Of a stretch of 64,000 nt of DNA, positions 11,801 through 25,602 are shown one piece after another. Position 1 is the first letter of the stretch. The number at the start of each line of letters is the position of its first letter. Position numbers and translations under genes: made by a program. Origin of the DNA: Sclerurus mexicanus (Eukaryota > Chordata > Aves > Passeriformes > Furnariidae); the NCBI GenBank assembly GCA_013396755.1, contig VWZF01000294.1, positions 124,001 to 188,000 on the forward strand, in the 5' to 3' direction. A model generated the notes under the pieces. It was given only the letters and a program-made list of their open reading frames with translations, was not told the origin of the DNA and searched no databases.

Positions 11801-14800
11801 TTTTTATTTTTCCCCCCTTGAAAATGACCCTTTTTTTTTCTTAGGATTTCATTTTTAAGGCTGTCTTGACTACTGTTTGGGGGTTTCAGTTATTTGTGGT
11901 TATTCTTATCTCTCTTTAATTCACTGGCAAAACTGTAGATGCAGGGAATACATCTTGTCAAAGCATTAAATGCTCATTTTGTTTTTCAGGAATAAATAAA
12001 AAAAAGATTACTTAAATTTAAACAGAGAGCATATCTATCTGAAGAAGAACCGACACCTGTCAGTTAGCTCTGGTAGGAAATAATTGAGATACCTCTTTGA
12101 GCATACTATGATAGGAACAAATCGATACAGCTGTGGAACTACCAACATGTTATGGGTAGAAGGCAGCAAATGGAATGTAAAAACAACAGTCTTCTTTCCT
12201 CAAGGTTCACAAGCACTCTCTGCCTAGAAATAAGCTCAGGTTAGTCTATTAGGAAATGAATAAATAGTAAGATCACTTCAGAGGCTTTTTGTAAAATTGA
12301 GTCTTCAGCAGTCCTAAATATAAATCCACATTGCTTGGTACCAATCTTGTCCTGCTCTATCTATGGTTAGAGTTTGTCTGTATATGGGAATTTATCTACA
12401 AGATAAAATAGTCCTTTATATAAATATCTTATGAGTCAGTCCCAGCTGTAACTCCAAAGTGGTGAAGTCGTTAAGTAAATGCTGTTAAGAGAAATGTAAA
12501 ATGAGCTATGATTTCTTCACAAGAAAATGCTTTTATGGCATTTAATAAAAGAGAAAAGGTTTTAAAGAGGCAGCATTGAACGCCATGTCATGCAGTATAA
12601 ATGACTATTTGAAAAGTAACAGGGTTAAAATAAGATAGAGATATGAATCAACATGTCTAGTATAGCTACCCTGATAGGTTTACATCAGCCACACTGGGGT
12701 ATCCTATGATGCTTCAGTAGATCAAATCTTACAATCTTTTCATTATAAGGGAAATGGATCTTCTATGAATATGAGAAATTATGTACCCTGTGCATAATGT
12801 GTTTCTGTCTGATTGTTTTGGGGTTTTTTATTAGCTCATCAAACCTAGTCTGTTATTATATTATTAAAATTGGTTAAATTATTAATAAAAATTTTAATCA
12901 GTTGAATTAATGTTTATAATGGTGGCTTGTGATAACTTTGATTTCTACTTCTCACTATGATTTTTTAAAAAATTATAATTAAAAGACGTCATATTTCTAA
13001 GTTTCTTTTTTAATATGTGATATTTTCTGGAAATATAAGCTATGCATTTTTTGTTTTTTTTGTCACAAAATGGTTAATTCCTTTGTAGCTCATCCAAACT
13101 GGACCGCCTGGGGAGCAAGCCAATTTCATCAGTAATTAAAAAGGTCATTCTTTTAGACTTTAAAATATACTGAGTAACATTTTTACAGGCCATATGTTAA
13201 AATAGAACCATGTTCTGATAATTGATCATCATGTACACTGGCTGAATGGGATTCTAATTTTTATTGTTCTTCAGTGGTTTTATTCCATGTGTCGTTTTAT
13301 AACCAAAAGGTGTTTGCCAGATATACAAATGGAAGTGGGGGAGCATATGCTATGTTTCATACATATATAGAGTTGACTTGGAAAACAGGCACCATCAGCA
13401 ACAAATTTTGCTTCAGTTTCATTGACTTCTTTAGATGCTCCTGGATGTTGCCATTTAATTGTCTTCTAAACTGCCTAAAACTGGTAACAGAGCCTTGTTC
13501 TTCTGTAGTCATATCTGGCCTGCATTGCTAACAACAGCAGAAAGCTCATAAGCATTCTCTTTTGAGCTGATGACTTTATATAACTGTCTTGGTTTAAGTG
13601 GTAAACCACAAGCATAACTAAATTGGCACTGGGAACAGATCTGTGGCCAATGGAGCTCCTGGTGTTGCTATGCTGGAAGCAGATTAAGCTCACACTTTGA
13701 AGTCAGGAAGCCTTGTACAAAGGAAAGGTATGTCCGTGCAGACCATGCTGATCAGAGTCTCAGAATCTTCCTAAGCTGCCAGCACCACAGTGGTGTGGAC
13801 CAGTGGTCATTCAACAGGATGGTAGTAGGGTGAAGAAAAGGGTGACATTAATCGAAAGAAAGGGAATTAGGAAGCTTAAATATTCATCCTTATTTTTTGT
13901 GGAAAGCAGGAAACCTGAAGTCCTATTATATTTTCCAGAAAAAATGAGGAAGAGACCATAGTTAATAGAATGTTCCCTTCTTTAGAAATGTAAACTGGAC
14001 AGAAAGTCAGGCAGAAAAGAGAAATGGCTGCAAACGCCAAGACTCTAGAGCAGATGTGAAGGCAACAGAAACAGCCAAGAGGTGTGAGCACAGGCAACAC
14101 CCATGAAAACAGGCCTATGTCCTAGGGGGGTAAGTGAGAAGCTGAGTGTTCTGTGAGAGTTGGCACATGTCCTGCTCAGTGGCTTAACTGCACCTGTATG
14201 TGCAAATGGCATCAGATGCTTAAGGAGAGAGGTGAGGAGGAGTGGTGTAGCCTATTTAGGATAGCTGGCCACCCTCGGGCATCAGGGAATAGATAAGGAC
14301 TGTGAAAGCAGTAGGAATTAGGAAATGTGGCTATCTAAGTCATGGTATGGACCACTGCAGGTCATTTTCAAAAGCCTTTGCACTTTATGGCTATGAGACA
14401 AAATCCTTTATACAGGAAATTATGTCAAAAGGGTCGTTAGCTTCATTGATGAGGTTTAGATCTGGAGAATAGAACTACAACCACAACTGGCACTGGCCAG
14501 CTTTCTGCAGAGCGCTGCCTGTGCTCTTTGAAACACTACTTTCAGAAAATATGACCTGTGTTGCCAGAACTGTTCAGTTGGGGAGAAATGATTTCTGATT
14601 TGTTTCTTGCATATGAAGTGACTGTCTCTTTGGTCAGTGTCATGACCTAGTTAAAGGGATGAAAAATGATAATTCAATAGTTATATTTCTTCTAGGATGA
14701 AAACCTAGATCTTGTAAATATGGATGCTTAAATGCAAAGCATCCGAGCTTTAAGTTGCAGAGGTCAGCCAGATGATAGTAGGAAAATGCTGTTTACTAGG

Positions 14801-17800
14801 ATTAGTTGATCTGTAAATGTTTTCTGAGTGTTCAGAAAATATGTAGGTCCATGCAGCAGCTGGTGAATAGTACTATACCTCTCATCTGAAAGGATTTTTT
14901 ATCTAAGAAGTTGCTCCCTGCCTCCGAAGCACATGATCAGATTTTATGATGCCCTGAGAAAGAAACAGGAACAGAAGATATCACACTAGAGAAGTCACTA
15001 TTCCAAATGGATGTGAGGAAGGGCTTTCCCTTTCTACCTACCCAAAAGACATAAGGGAAACACACAGAATAATGCCAAGCTGCCATGGAAAATGACTGTG
15101 TACTTTATTTGATGTGCTTGGTTCTGAATGACATAGACTGGGAAGAAGATATTTAGTGTTATCTTGGGACAGCTCTGATTAAAAAAAACCCCACAACCAC
15201 ATAATAGAAACAATGGATTCTTTGTGGAGGTCTGAGGGCCTTAAAGACAATGACATCAATGAGAATAAAAGCAATGAAGATCCCAAAGACACACCTGAAA
15301 ATTAACTTAGATCCTGTAAAGAAGATGATTGAGATGATCTCTGTATGGGATCCAAATAATTATCCTGTTGAGCAGAAACATGCCTGAAGCTGAGCTACTC
15401 AGTGCAGAGTTGTGAGGTAAGAGTCAAGATGGGAATGCTGTATGCCCAAGTCCATCTTTGGTCTCAGTCCTGACATAGATATTTCACCCTTTTTCCTTTT
15501 CTCCTCACAGGATGACCTCTGCCTCAGAGGTTTCAAACCCCGTCACACATCCTAATCCATGCAGCAACTAAGCAAGAGAATTTAAGAATTACAGTATCAG
15601 ATGTGGTTTTCCCAATATTCCTCATTCTGCTTGAAGTTAAGGAAGAGGAGAAACAATGAACAGGTCAGTGCATAAAACTCTCACAGTGACATGGCTTATG
15701 CTTTCAGGGTTCCTGAGATTTTGATCCTACTTCCAGGTATCCTGAGAGGAATCTTTGCAAACTGCTTGCATGTGTGTAGGGGGATGAAATGGTCTCACCA
15801 TGGCACAAAGTGGAAAAGTAATGAAAAAATTAAATTAGATAAAATTAGTTTAAATAATGAGAAAGAATATAGAGGAGATGATCTCAGAGGCAGGTGGCCC
15901 TTTGAGAAAGTAGCTTTATTAGATTTTGATTTAATTTATTAAAGTTAGGCTGACGGTGTCCTTTTTTAATGCAGTGTAAAACATTATCTCTTACTCCGCT
16001 TGGTGGACAATGACAAAAAGCAGTGCATCTAGAACTGAGTGTGGCAAGAGGGAGGAACTTAAGAGTTTTTTCTGTTTTTCATCTGTTACCTCACATCTTC
16101 TCTCCGTATTTTAGCCCTATTTGGCAGTTGATGCTTGATAAATAGGCTTACTGGAGAAAAGCACTGGTCTTTCATTTTTATGATTCCTTGTGGCAGCTAA
16201 CTTGGATATAACCTCAATAACATAAAGAGATGTAGGTTTGGTGGCTAAATAGTGCAAAAAATAAATTATAATTTTAGTAGCTATTTTGGTTAAAAATTTG
16301 CAGATGTTTCCAGCTCGCTAACATATATTTTAACTTCCTATCTCTTTCAAATGGAATTCAAAGAGACATTATGGGTTCTTTCTATGCCTAGATCAAGGAT
16401 AATCTAAGTATTCTTGCTATCAAACCGAATTTCTTATGCCTGCTTAACTCAGCTTCCTTACAAAGTATGTCTTAAGAAGGAGGAAATGGGCCCTCATTCC
16501 TAAACCAAACCCCTCACGTTTGCAAGTAGCAGTGTGCTTATATCAGCTCCGGGCACACTGCAGGAGGGGCTCTGCCTAGTTTATTGTTTTGGGGTTTTTT
16601 TCCCCCCTTAGTCTTTTATCAGTTCTAATGTAATTTTATTTCTTTTTAATGAAGGGTTTATGAAGATACTTGTAAATGAAGTAAACCCCAATTTTCTCAT
16701 TCGTATAGAACGTTCTACATCTCTCTGTGATTCCATGAGAGTTTATGAATGATGTAAAGAGAGATGAGCATAAACCAGATTAGGAAATTATTTAATCAAT
16801 CTGTGAAGAGTATTTACTTTTCGCTGTCATTCCAATACATTTCAGGAATAGTTAGATCCTAGATGTCTAGATGCCTTGAGCAGCCTTTTGCTTCCTATGA
16901 TCTCCTTCTCAGAAGATGCTGCTCCAGCCTCTACCCCCGCAGAATGCAAAGTACAGAAAATGTTCTTCCTGCCCAGATTCAGGCAATCCTGAGATGGGAT
17001 TTAGAACATATTAGGAACATACTAAAAAAAAATATGGGACTATAAGTTATTTAAGAGCAATGGTTTTCTGTTTTGTCTAGTTTTCTGCAGCGGTATTTTC
17101 ATCCTTGCCAGATGTCACCTGAGTTGGATTTTTTCTAGAACTCCATTGAAAACTAATATGTGTTGGAGGCAAGATTAATAAATATAATCAGTAACTTATT
17201 CACTCTTAAATTACTTCTGCAAGCCTTATCTTGCCATCATTCAATGCAAAAATGAGCCTTAGTTGAAGAACTAATAGCAGAATTTCTGCAGCTGCTGCAA
17301 CATCTGAACCTATATTAGTTTTGATTAAGCTGATTTCCATGTTTCTTGATTTTGCTGCTCTAGATCTGACTTCAGATCGGTAAATGAAGTTAAAGCAAAT
17401 GGCTTTAATTCTGTTTTTTAATGCTTTGTTGCTTTATGTTTTAAATGAAAACCAACATGCCACTGCCTCTGAGTAGTATATTTTTTATTTTAAAAATGGG
17501 AGAAAAGTGGCTTAGATCTCTGCATAGAGGATCATTAGACTATTACTCTAAGCCACCTTCTGCTTTTAACTTTTATCCCTAATAAGGAACAGCAACTCCA
17601 GTGATTTGACAGTGATTCCAGATTATCAAACAAACTTGGGCTTTGTTTTCCAATAGCACTCACATTTTAACACACCTCATTTTAATGTACATTGTTCTAC
17701 AGTTCCACGACAGAAGCCACAGAGCAGTCATTTAGTGTAACATAAATGCAAGATCTAAGATGTGCGGTAGATACATTGTCAGTCTCTCTTGTAATTTATT

Positions 17801-20800
17801 ATTTACAATATGTTCTCATTCGTTTGCAGTACAAAAGTACACCACTATGTGTTTTAATTTATTAAAGAGTAGATTGTTACCTCTAAGGCCCAAGCTCCAA
17901 GTACAAAGTAAAGCTTTTAACTGAAAAATTTTCTGGTAATATCTGTGCAAATTCTGTGCAGTACAAGTGGCTACTCAAAAATTAGCATGTTAATAAAGCT
18001 GAAAAGCTGGTGAGTTTCCCAGATCAGATCTGGACGTAATAATTGGACCGAGGAAAAAAATACAAAAAAGATGTGAATAATTCAGAGTACATATTTTTTT
18101 TTGGGGGGGGGTGAGAAAAAAAAAGTTCTTGGTTGAGATGTTCTAGATTAACAGCTTGTTCAACACTAACATCTACAGAAAGACATGAAGAAAGAGGTTC
18201 TAGACATTTTATCCAGCACCTTCCATTCAAAGGTAAAATTGAGTTTATTTTGCCTTCATCATACTTATGCTAATTTTTGTATCGGAATAGCAAAAATAAA
18301 ATCCATTATAAGCTCTTCTTTTTTTCCCTCCAAAAAAAAATCTCAAAAAAAAAAGGACTTGAGACATAATTTTCATTCCTAGATAGGCCTTGCTACTTTA
18401 TTCTGGCAGAAAAGAAAACAGAGTGAATACCTTCCAGATTAAAACCTTTCATACTCTAGAGTGGCAAGTGAGAGGGACTGCACGTAAATGAGGACAGCAA
18501 ATGCCTTTGGAAAAACCTTGCTTTCCATTGCTCTGCGATCATTTATTTACACCACTTGTATAGTCATTTACACGTAAGCAGAATAAATGTAACATCATGA
18601 TGAATCACAGGTCTGGATTTACCAAATCAGTTACAACTCTCTCTATAAGTGATAGCACAAGAAGGAAAGCAAAGGAGGGCATGAGTTCTGTGTGGTACAA
18701 ATCTCTGCTTTCAACAATGACACTATTGAGGAAAGATCTGGAAATGCCAAAAGTGTGAAAGAGGGACCACCACTGATATCAATCAGCAGAACACAAATCT
18801 AGAACTTGTAAGGGGAAAAACCCCCAAACCAACAAGCTAAGAAAAGCAAAGAGGCTAACTGGAAGAAGATGTTGACTGGAAGAACAAGGAATAATAATCG
18901 TAGGACTTGCTTTCCTTCCTCACTGATGAAGCTGTGGCCAACATTTTCAAGCTGCGTATTTAAATCAACATTGCCACATAGCAATCTAAATAAATGTCGC
19001 AATTTTCAGATTTGATGTACTGTTGCAGCTTTTCTTGGCTCCAGAAAGCATGAATTCTCAGCAACTCAGAAGATCAAGCTGTTTATGTGGGTGGTGATTA
19101 TAGTAGAAAGTGAAACCGATGTAACTTAAGTTGCACGTGCAGAAACCAGCAAGTCCACACAGAGGGTATTTTCATGAGTGGATGTCTGACCTACCTACTA
19201 CTTTATTCTCTTTATTCCCAGTATGCTAAGATTTGAAATGAATTCAACTTGTTTTCACTTTCATTGTCATATCACCTGTATGCAAAAAAGGATTGGATTC
19301 AACTTGCAAATTAAGGCTCTTAAATGTAATCTCTACTATGGAAAGCTAGTCAGTAGAGTTAGTGAAATTAATAGTGTTTTCCAGCTGATGCAGTGCAAAG
19401 CTGACCTGATGTCTGTTTTGAGGAGATCAGAAAAATGCTAGACTATAGTCTACTCTAAATTCTTGACAATCCATTCACTGGGACGAGGAAATATCATCGG
19501 CAACCTTGGGAACAGAGACAGGCATCTCACACACTGACATATGTAGATTATGTGTAAATACACGTAGACATTTAGATATTTTAAACCGTAAGCTGAAATC
19601 CACTTTACTATCATCAGGCACAAAAACTTGAATTCGGTCTTGAATAGTCTCTGTGTACATCCATTGCAGAATAACTGCATTCCTAGATGTAAAAAAAATT
19701 AAGTTCTTTAGAGCTGTCTTCAGCAATGCTCACATGTTAATGAGTTCTCAGAACCAAAGCATATAGAAAACTTACACAGTGGAAAGCATAGCTTTGGAGC
19801 CAAAGAATGGGCAGTTTTCCTGTTGCAGTCTTTTCCAAGAGAAGATTTTTCTTTATTTAGGCAGGAAGAAAAAGCAAAATTGGGTCACCTGGGGGGACAA
19901 ATTTCCAAACATCAGTTGTGTCTCAAAGGCACAGCAAAATTGCCTATCAAGCTACTCAAGCTAAATGTGAACTAGGTCTGTCATGGGCAAGCCTTGGCTC
20001 CTTTTATGGTCAGGGATAAAAAGGAAAAAGAGAGGGAATAAGTATCTTTGTTCTTCTTGATCACTTCAGCTCTAGAAATGGTTAGTGATAATAAAATCTG
20101 AGGTATAGAGAGCTCTCACTAAAGAAAACCCAACCAAACAACAACTCTTGGCACTGTTGTCAACTCTTGTCTCTGCTTGGTAAGCTCATTAATTCCTTTA
20201 ACTGTTTTGGGTGTCTTTTTGGTCTTATTTACCTGGGTTATTCACAAATTGTTGTTTCCTAGCATCTGACATACACATAATATAGAACAAAGAAAAAACT
20301 CCAGTCAAGTACCTTAGCATTATGACCTTGGATCAAGTCCTCAAAGTATTGCTTTCAGTGGGAAATACCTATATATGTGTTATGGCAGAGCTGCAGCTCC
20401 TAATGTTAGACATGAAAAGAGCAGCAAAGAAGAGTGTCAATGACTCCTTCCAGCAAGCAGTTTAGTGCTTTTACTTTTTGTCTTAAAATTCATGAAAACA
20501 TATTCAATAGAAATTTCTAGTCTTTCTTTATGCTGATTATGCCAAGAAGGTCAGCATCAGAGACTGTGCTGCAAATGTAACAAAAAGAATTCTGCTTTTT
20601 TCCTTACGATAAAAAAAAAATTATGGAACATTCACAATTTCTGTGATTCCCTCTTGTAAATGAGAGCGTTCCACCAGCTCTCTAGTAGAGTTCTGTATTT
20701 GTAAATGGTGTTGGCTGAAGTCACTAGTCTTTGTCATGACCTGGGAAATGAAAGGGAAGGCTCCTTAGCTCCTTCCTCAGTTATATTTAATCCCATTTTT

Positions 20801-23800
20801 AACTTTACCTACTGATATTTTGCCCACCTACCTATGTTTCTCACAACTTGCCCTTCCCTCACATCTGTAGACACAGTGCTGTTGTGACTGCATCCCTCTA
20901 AGTTTCACACAGACGAATTCAGGCATATGATTCTCCATCAGATTACTGAAATATGGTTCTCATTTGTATTCAACTTAGGACAACCTACATGTTCCTGCAG
21001 TGTGCCAGAAATTTAAAAAAAACTCAAACCACAACCAAAAGTAGAACTAGAAATCTGGCCTGGCTCTCTCCTGAGCTTGACGTTTTGTGGACATGTCCAG
21101 GAAGAGAATGCCTGAATCTACTGTAGGGTTTGAAAACCATGAGATAGGTGGAAAAATGTAATGCCTGGCATATGTGTGCTTCACTATATAGGACTGTTGT
21201 TATAGATAACAGCAATGATTAGATAATCCCTCTCTTTATGCTGAAGAGAGCTCCTCACTTCCAGAACTATAGCTTTGACTGCTGGTTAATTTTGTGGGTA
21301 GACTGGATTCAGTTCTCTGCATAATCAATGGAACATAAAGATACTCAGGTTGAGCAGAATGGATTTTTCCTCTTGTCTCTCATGACTGTCTCTAATTTTT
21401 CAGTGAGATCAGTTTCTATGTCAGCCAGCTACACAGGTGAGTTGGCTTCTATCTCCTACCATTTCTTCCTTACTTATTTGAAGGGTACTGCTTGTCTTGT
21501 GACAGTTTGATATCACTGGCTGAGTTCAATGCACTGCATAATCAAGTCACACCTGGAAAATAATTTATTATAAGGGGAAACACAAGTACTCAATTTAGGA
21601 TTTGAATGATTTGGATTTTTATCCTTTAGGGGACTCTGATTTCCTCCTGTGGATGATGATTATTGTTTCAGAGAACATATGTATTGATATGAAAACACTG
21701 CAGATTAAAACACTTCAGGAAAAAAGCCCTCTGTGTCCAGCAGATACATGATTGCGAATTCCCCTGCTCTGCTTCGATGGCAAACAGATTTATTCTGTTC
21801 TTTGGTGATCCACTCTCATATTCACAGTGCTGCATTGTCCACACATTTCACTGGGATTTGTTTAAATCACTTGGCAACCCACTGTGCCACCTTTCATGTC
21901 CACCACTTTAATTGGCGCAGCTACGGCCTTAGGGTGCTCTGCTGAACAGTGCCAAGGCAAATATAAACAGTCTGCAAACATGTGCTCAAGCTTGTCACTC
22001 CTGTGCTTCTCTCTATCTCATCAGGAACTGAGTCTCTGCTTTCTGTATCAATTACACTCTCATTTAGATTAACGTGTACTTTATGCGTCCTTGTTGGATC
22101 ATAGCATGAAGTTCAAGTGTCATGCTTTCCTTATGCTTTCATCAGTGTGGGCTGTTTTTCTGTTCTAAGAATCTTTCAGAGACTTTGTTAGTTTAATTAC
22201 TCAGGTAAATGAAAAAAACACCACTGTATCTTCTCCTTTCTCTAACAGTTTGATTTCTTCACATATTTCAGATACCACAAACTGAGACATAAAAGCTCTG
22301 CTGAAGCAGAATTATTTTCTTCCACTTAACCACTTAAAGCATTTTGCTGTTCTTCGCTGACGTAATTTTTAATTTGGTCACAGAGCTGTAACACAAATGT
22401 TTTGCCCTTTAAGAACTATAAAAGTTTCAGTAGTCACTTTTCATAGCAATTACAAGTATCTGAAATTATATCAAGCAACTACAAGTACAAACCATTTTAT
22501 CACCTAAATGACTTAGACTAAGTTATTTTAACTCTGTTCTAAAATGTGCAATATTTGCTTAGTTTCACAGTTAATTGCTTCTTCAGTGCCCTTGCCCTTA
22601 ATTCCATGAGACATTTCTTGCAGTGTATTTGTTTTATCTTAACTGTACCTGCTTCCACAACGTGTTTACATTTATCACATTACTACCCTCTGCCCTCTAC
22701 TACAGGCTCTTGCACTTTAGGAAATTTCTGTTATTGAAGGAAAGGAAGCTCAATCTGCCTTTGAAAGCAGAGCCTGAACCAGGTTTGTTTAAAAATTATT
22801 TCCTTCTGCTCTAGTACCCATAATTGTATTTTCTTTGTATGACCACAACAATCTCAGATTTCCTACAGTTTGTGGTCTCTGCAGTGACACATTTGTGTTT
22901 CCACAGCGCAAACCACTTAAGTATTAGCCTAACAATTTAAACAGGGCTGCTGCCCAGCCTCCTGCCAGAACAGCTGCTTGTACATCACAGAGTACCCAGG
23001 GCTCTGCTCTCCAAATTTTCAGTCCATTGAGGAGGCTCTGTGGAGTTGGTACTGGGGCAGCTCCCAGCATCACAGCCAGGACATGTCTGCAAGCTAAAAC
23101 CTTCACTCTGTAAATCCCTTATCTGTCTCTAACCTCTGCCCAAGTGCCTAAAGGCAGTTACTGCCATCTGGGTCCTCCAGGTTAGGCAGAGGTAAGTATG
23201 GCCAGCATAACCTGCTCAGGCATGTCTGCCCCAAGTCTGATGAAGGGAATTTTACTAGGCTTCCTGAAGACAAATCCTATATGCAAACCTACATGGGTCC
23301 CTCCTGCATCACATGTGACTTCATCTGCTGACTCTTCTCTGCTAGATCGTTTGCATTTAGCCTTTCCCTTGGGAAAAGCAGGGCTGATACACATCTGAGT
23401 GGAGCAATACATGTTTATGGCCACTGGACCTTACATTTGCTACTGAATATGTTCATACAGTTAAGGTGTTCAGGAGTATTTCTGTGTTTCTGTGAACTGG
23501 CTCAAGTTTTTTATAGACTGATGGATGGATTAAATTTTGGCTAACGTGAGACGATATCTGAGCTATCTCAGTCTGGCTGCTACTTCCATGTTAGGACTTT
23601 TATTCTTTCCTGCAAAGATAAATTTAGTCCAGACACAGTCTTTATGTGTTATGGGACCCAGCATGCTGAAGTCTTGACCCTTGACTAAAACTCCTCTTTG
23701 GCATTGCTGCCTTAAACCCAACAATTTTCTCAGTAAAGCAAACTTGGCACCTCTTTGTAAAGCTTATAATTGTGCTTCCAGCCCAAAACAGGGTAACAGG

Positions 23801-24392
23801 CCAGGGTTTCTAATCTGAGTTTCTGAATGTCAGACCATTCTATGTATCACCAGATCCACATCACACTCATATCCCACCCAGTTACTCTCACATAAAATCT
23901 TACTATACCCTGTGGAGACAGTAGGATTCCTCCCACACTTGCTCCTGCTGAACATCAGGACCTCAGACCTCTACTGAGCAGGCAGCTCAATGCCCTTTTC
24001 CTCCCTTTCAGTTAGCTTTTTCTTTCCCACACAAGGAATGCTGTCATGAGATACCAGGCGGTAGGATAGACAACAGAGAACAGCACTCATGCACATGAAA
24101 ATATCCACTTGCCTTAGTAACCTTAAACAATCCCAGGACTTCAGTGTATGTTCAACTTTACCCATGATACCCAACCAGGCATGACCTGTACAGGGTACCA
24201 GTGCATCACTGTTTTAGGGCACTGTTCACCTGAGTTACCCCAGAAACTCCCTGCAGCTCTTTCATCACCTTGAAACAAAAGGGAAATCCTGATATTTGGT
24301 AAGGTTTTTTTGTATATATGTATCTATGGATCTGGTTAAGAGCTGCCTGTGAGAATATGGTCTGTTACCCATTGTCTCCCTTTCTTTTTCAG
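8823..24392. other. Upstream non-coding DNA, no gene recognised
   Basis: About 15.5 kb of mostly unique, AT-rich sequence. It contains a poly-A run at 9241-9255, a T9-G9-A9 hairpin tract at 18094-18124, an unexplained 183-codon minus-strand open frame at 11198-11749, and a homeodomain-motif-rich block at about 17090-17600 that may be a conserved non-coding element. A CAG|GTGAGT-type donor at 21436 and an AG|GTAAGT donor at 23191 are isolated splice-like signals. I recognise no coding or RNA gene. Confidence 0.5.
18094..18124. repeat. T9-G9-TGAG-A9 homopolymer hairpin tract
   Basis: Nine T, nine G, the four bases TGAG, then nine A follow one another. The T and A runs can pair as a 9-bp stem around a G-rich loop. 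Such runs are error-prone in sequencing, so the exact counts are uncertain. Confidence 0.75.
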
Positions 24393-25516
24393 GTAAGAAA
24401 TGTAACCCTTCTAGTCCTACAGAAACTGGCTCTGGGCCGGAACTGGTGGATCAGCATATTCAAATCTGTAAGATCATCTGATGTTCACATTCACACTCTT
24501 CATTCACTCAGGGTGAGTGCACCTGTATGCTGAATCAAGGGAGAATGACAATCGATCCTTCTTTCCCTTCCCACCAGAAGTTACGTAACATTTCCAAAAA
24601 GGCTCGATCCCATTATCTCCATTGCTCTTGGTATTTGGGAATTTCTTTCTGGTTGTATATTCTTTCTGGAATAGTTGGAAAAAACCTACCATGAAGAATA
24701 ATGAAAAGTTCAGCCTCATCTACTCCTTTAGACACTACCCCCAGCATAGAAGAGGAAGAGAGTTTCAGAACTAGCTGTCTCCAAGGACAGCAAGGGTCTA
24801 CAGGTATAAACATTTAGTTTGTAATACAGCTTGTAGACAAGATGCCTAAACTGAACTGTCTGTACCTGTGCAAAGCCATGAGCTGAGTATCTAAGTTCCT
24901 CTGCAATCAATAGGGATTTAGAAGCTCTACACAATTGCTTACACACAGGTACCAATCACTGTCCTTTCAAGATGCACCATGTGGTCTCCACTGGCAGCTC
25001 CGTAAGGGCCTGGGTCTCCCATAAATCCAGAATTGTTATATCCACGGCCTTGTGTTGCAAAATATTCCAGGACCATCTCAGATGGCTTTAGATGTCTAAA
25101 TTTCAGCAGTTAATTCAAGTTCCAGATCTTCATGGACCGTAACAGACATAACCATCTAGCTGGCAAGTAGAAATCTAGAGTTCTTGTTCTTCAGATTCAG
25201 TCTCTAAGTTAGCTACCCTCTTTGTATTTTCTAGACTATATGGGAACTACACAGGTTCTTTATTTTAGAAGGTCAGAGGACTTAATGGTTGATGTTTAAA
25301 CAGCTAATCTTGTGTCATTTACTTCTGCAATCAGTGTATACCAAAACTTTGGGCTGAGGGGGTTTACCCAACTTTTATGTATATATACCTCTTCAAATAA
25401 AGTTGTCTTATTCCATGGTCCTAAAACATATAAGAGCCCTTAAGGGAATGTTTCTTTTTCTTGGTCTACATATTTTTTTTTTATTTGATTGGCTGTACAT
25501 TGTACACAGTAAAGTA

Positions 25517-25602
25517 TGAAATTTATTTTTTTCATGAATTTTCTCACTCAATGCTTATACCCAGTTCAGTGTCAGTTAATGATAGATCATTGGTAAATTA
25601 AT
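25517..25602 (+). repeat. Diverged unnamed repeat, copy A
   Basis: This aligns with 33084-33176 in the same orientation. A shared TGAAATTTAT start is followed by a looser part with a few gaps. Then comes an ungapped stretch of about 51 bases, roughly 75% identical with mostly transitions, running through AGTTCA-TGTC and AATGA to AAATTAAT. Such a pattern indicates two old copies of a dispersed repeat. I cannot name the family; it is not the CR1 3' end. Confidence 0.6.

Noticed and set aside
13583..13730. TGTCTTGGTTTAAG start, similar to the 5' edge of some avian ERV LTRs
   Set aside because: Similarity stops after about a dozen bases; the local TGGTTT/AAACCA hairpin explains it as well.
21404..21436. 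33-base microexon candidate between TTTTTCAG and ACACAG|GTGAGT
   Set aside because: Both sites are good, but the phase does not fit the other candidate exons and the size is at the edge of what chance gives; kept only as a note.
23144..23191. Possible exon ending at the AGAG|GTAAGT donor
   Set aside because: The donor is strong but no single convincing acceptor can be chosen upstream.
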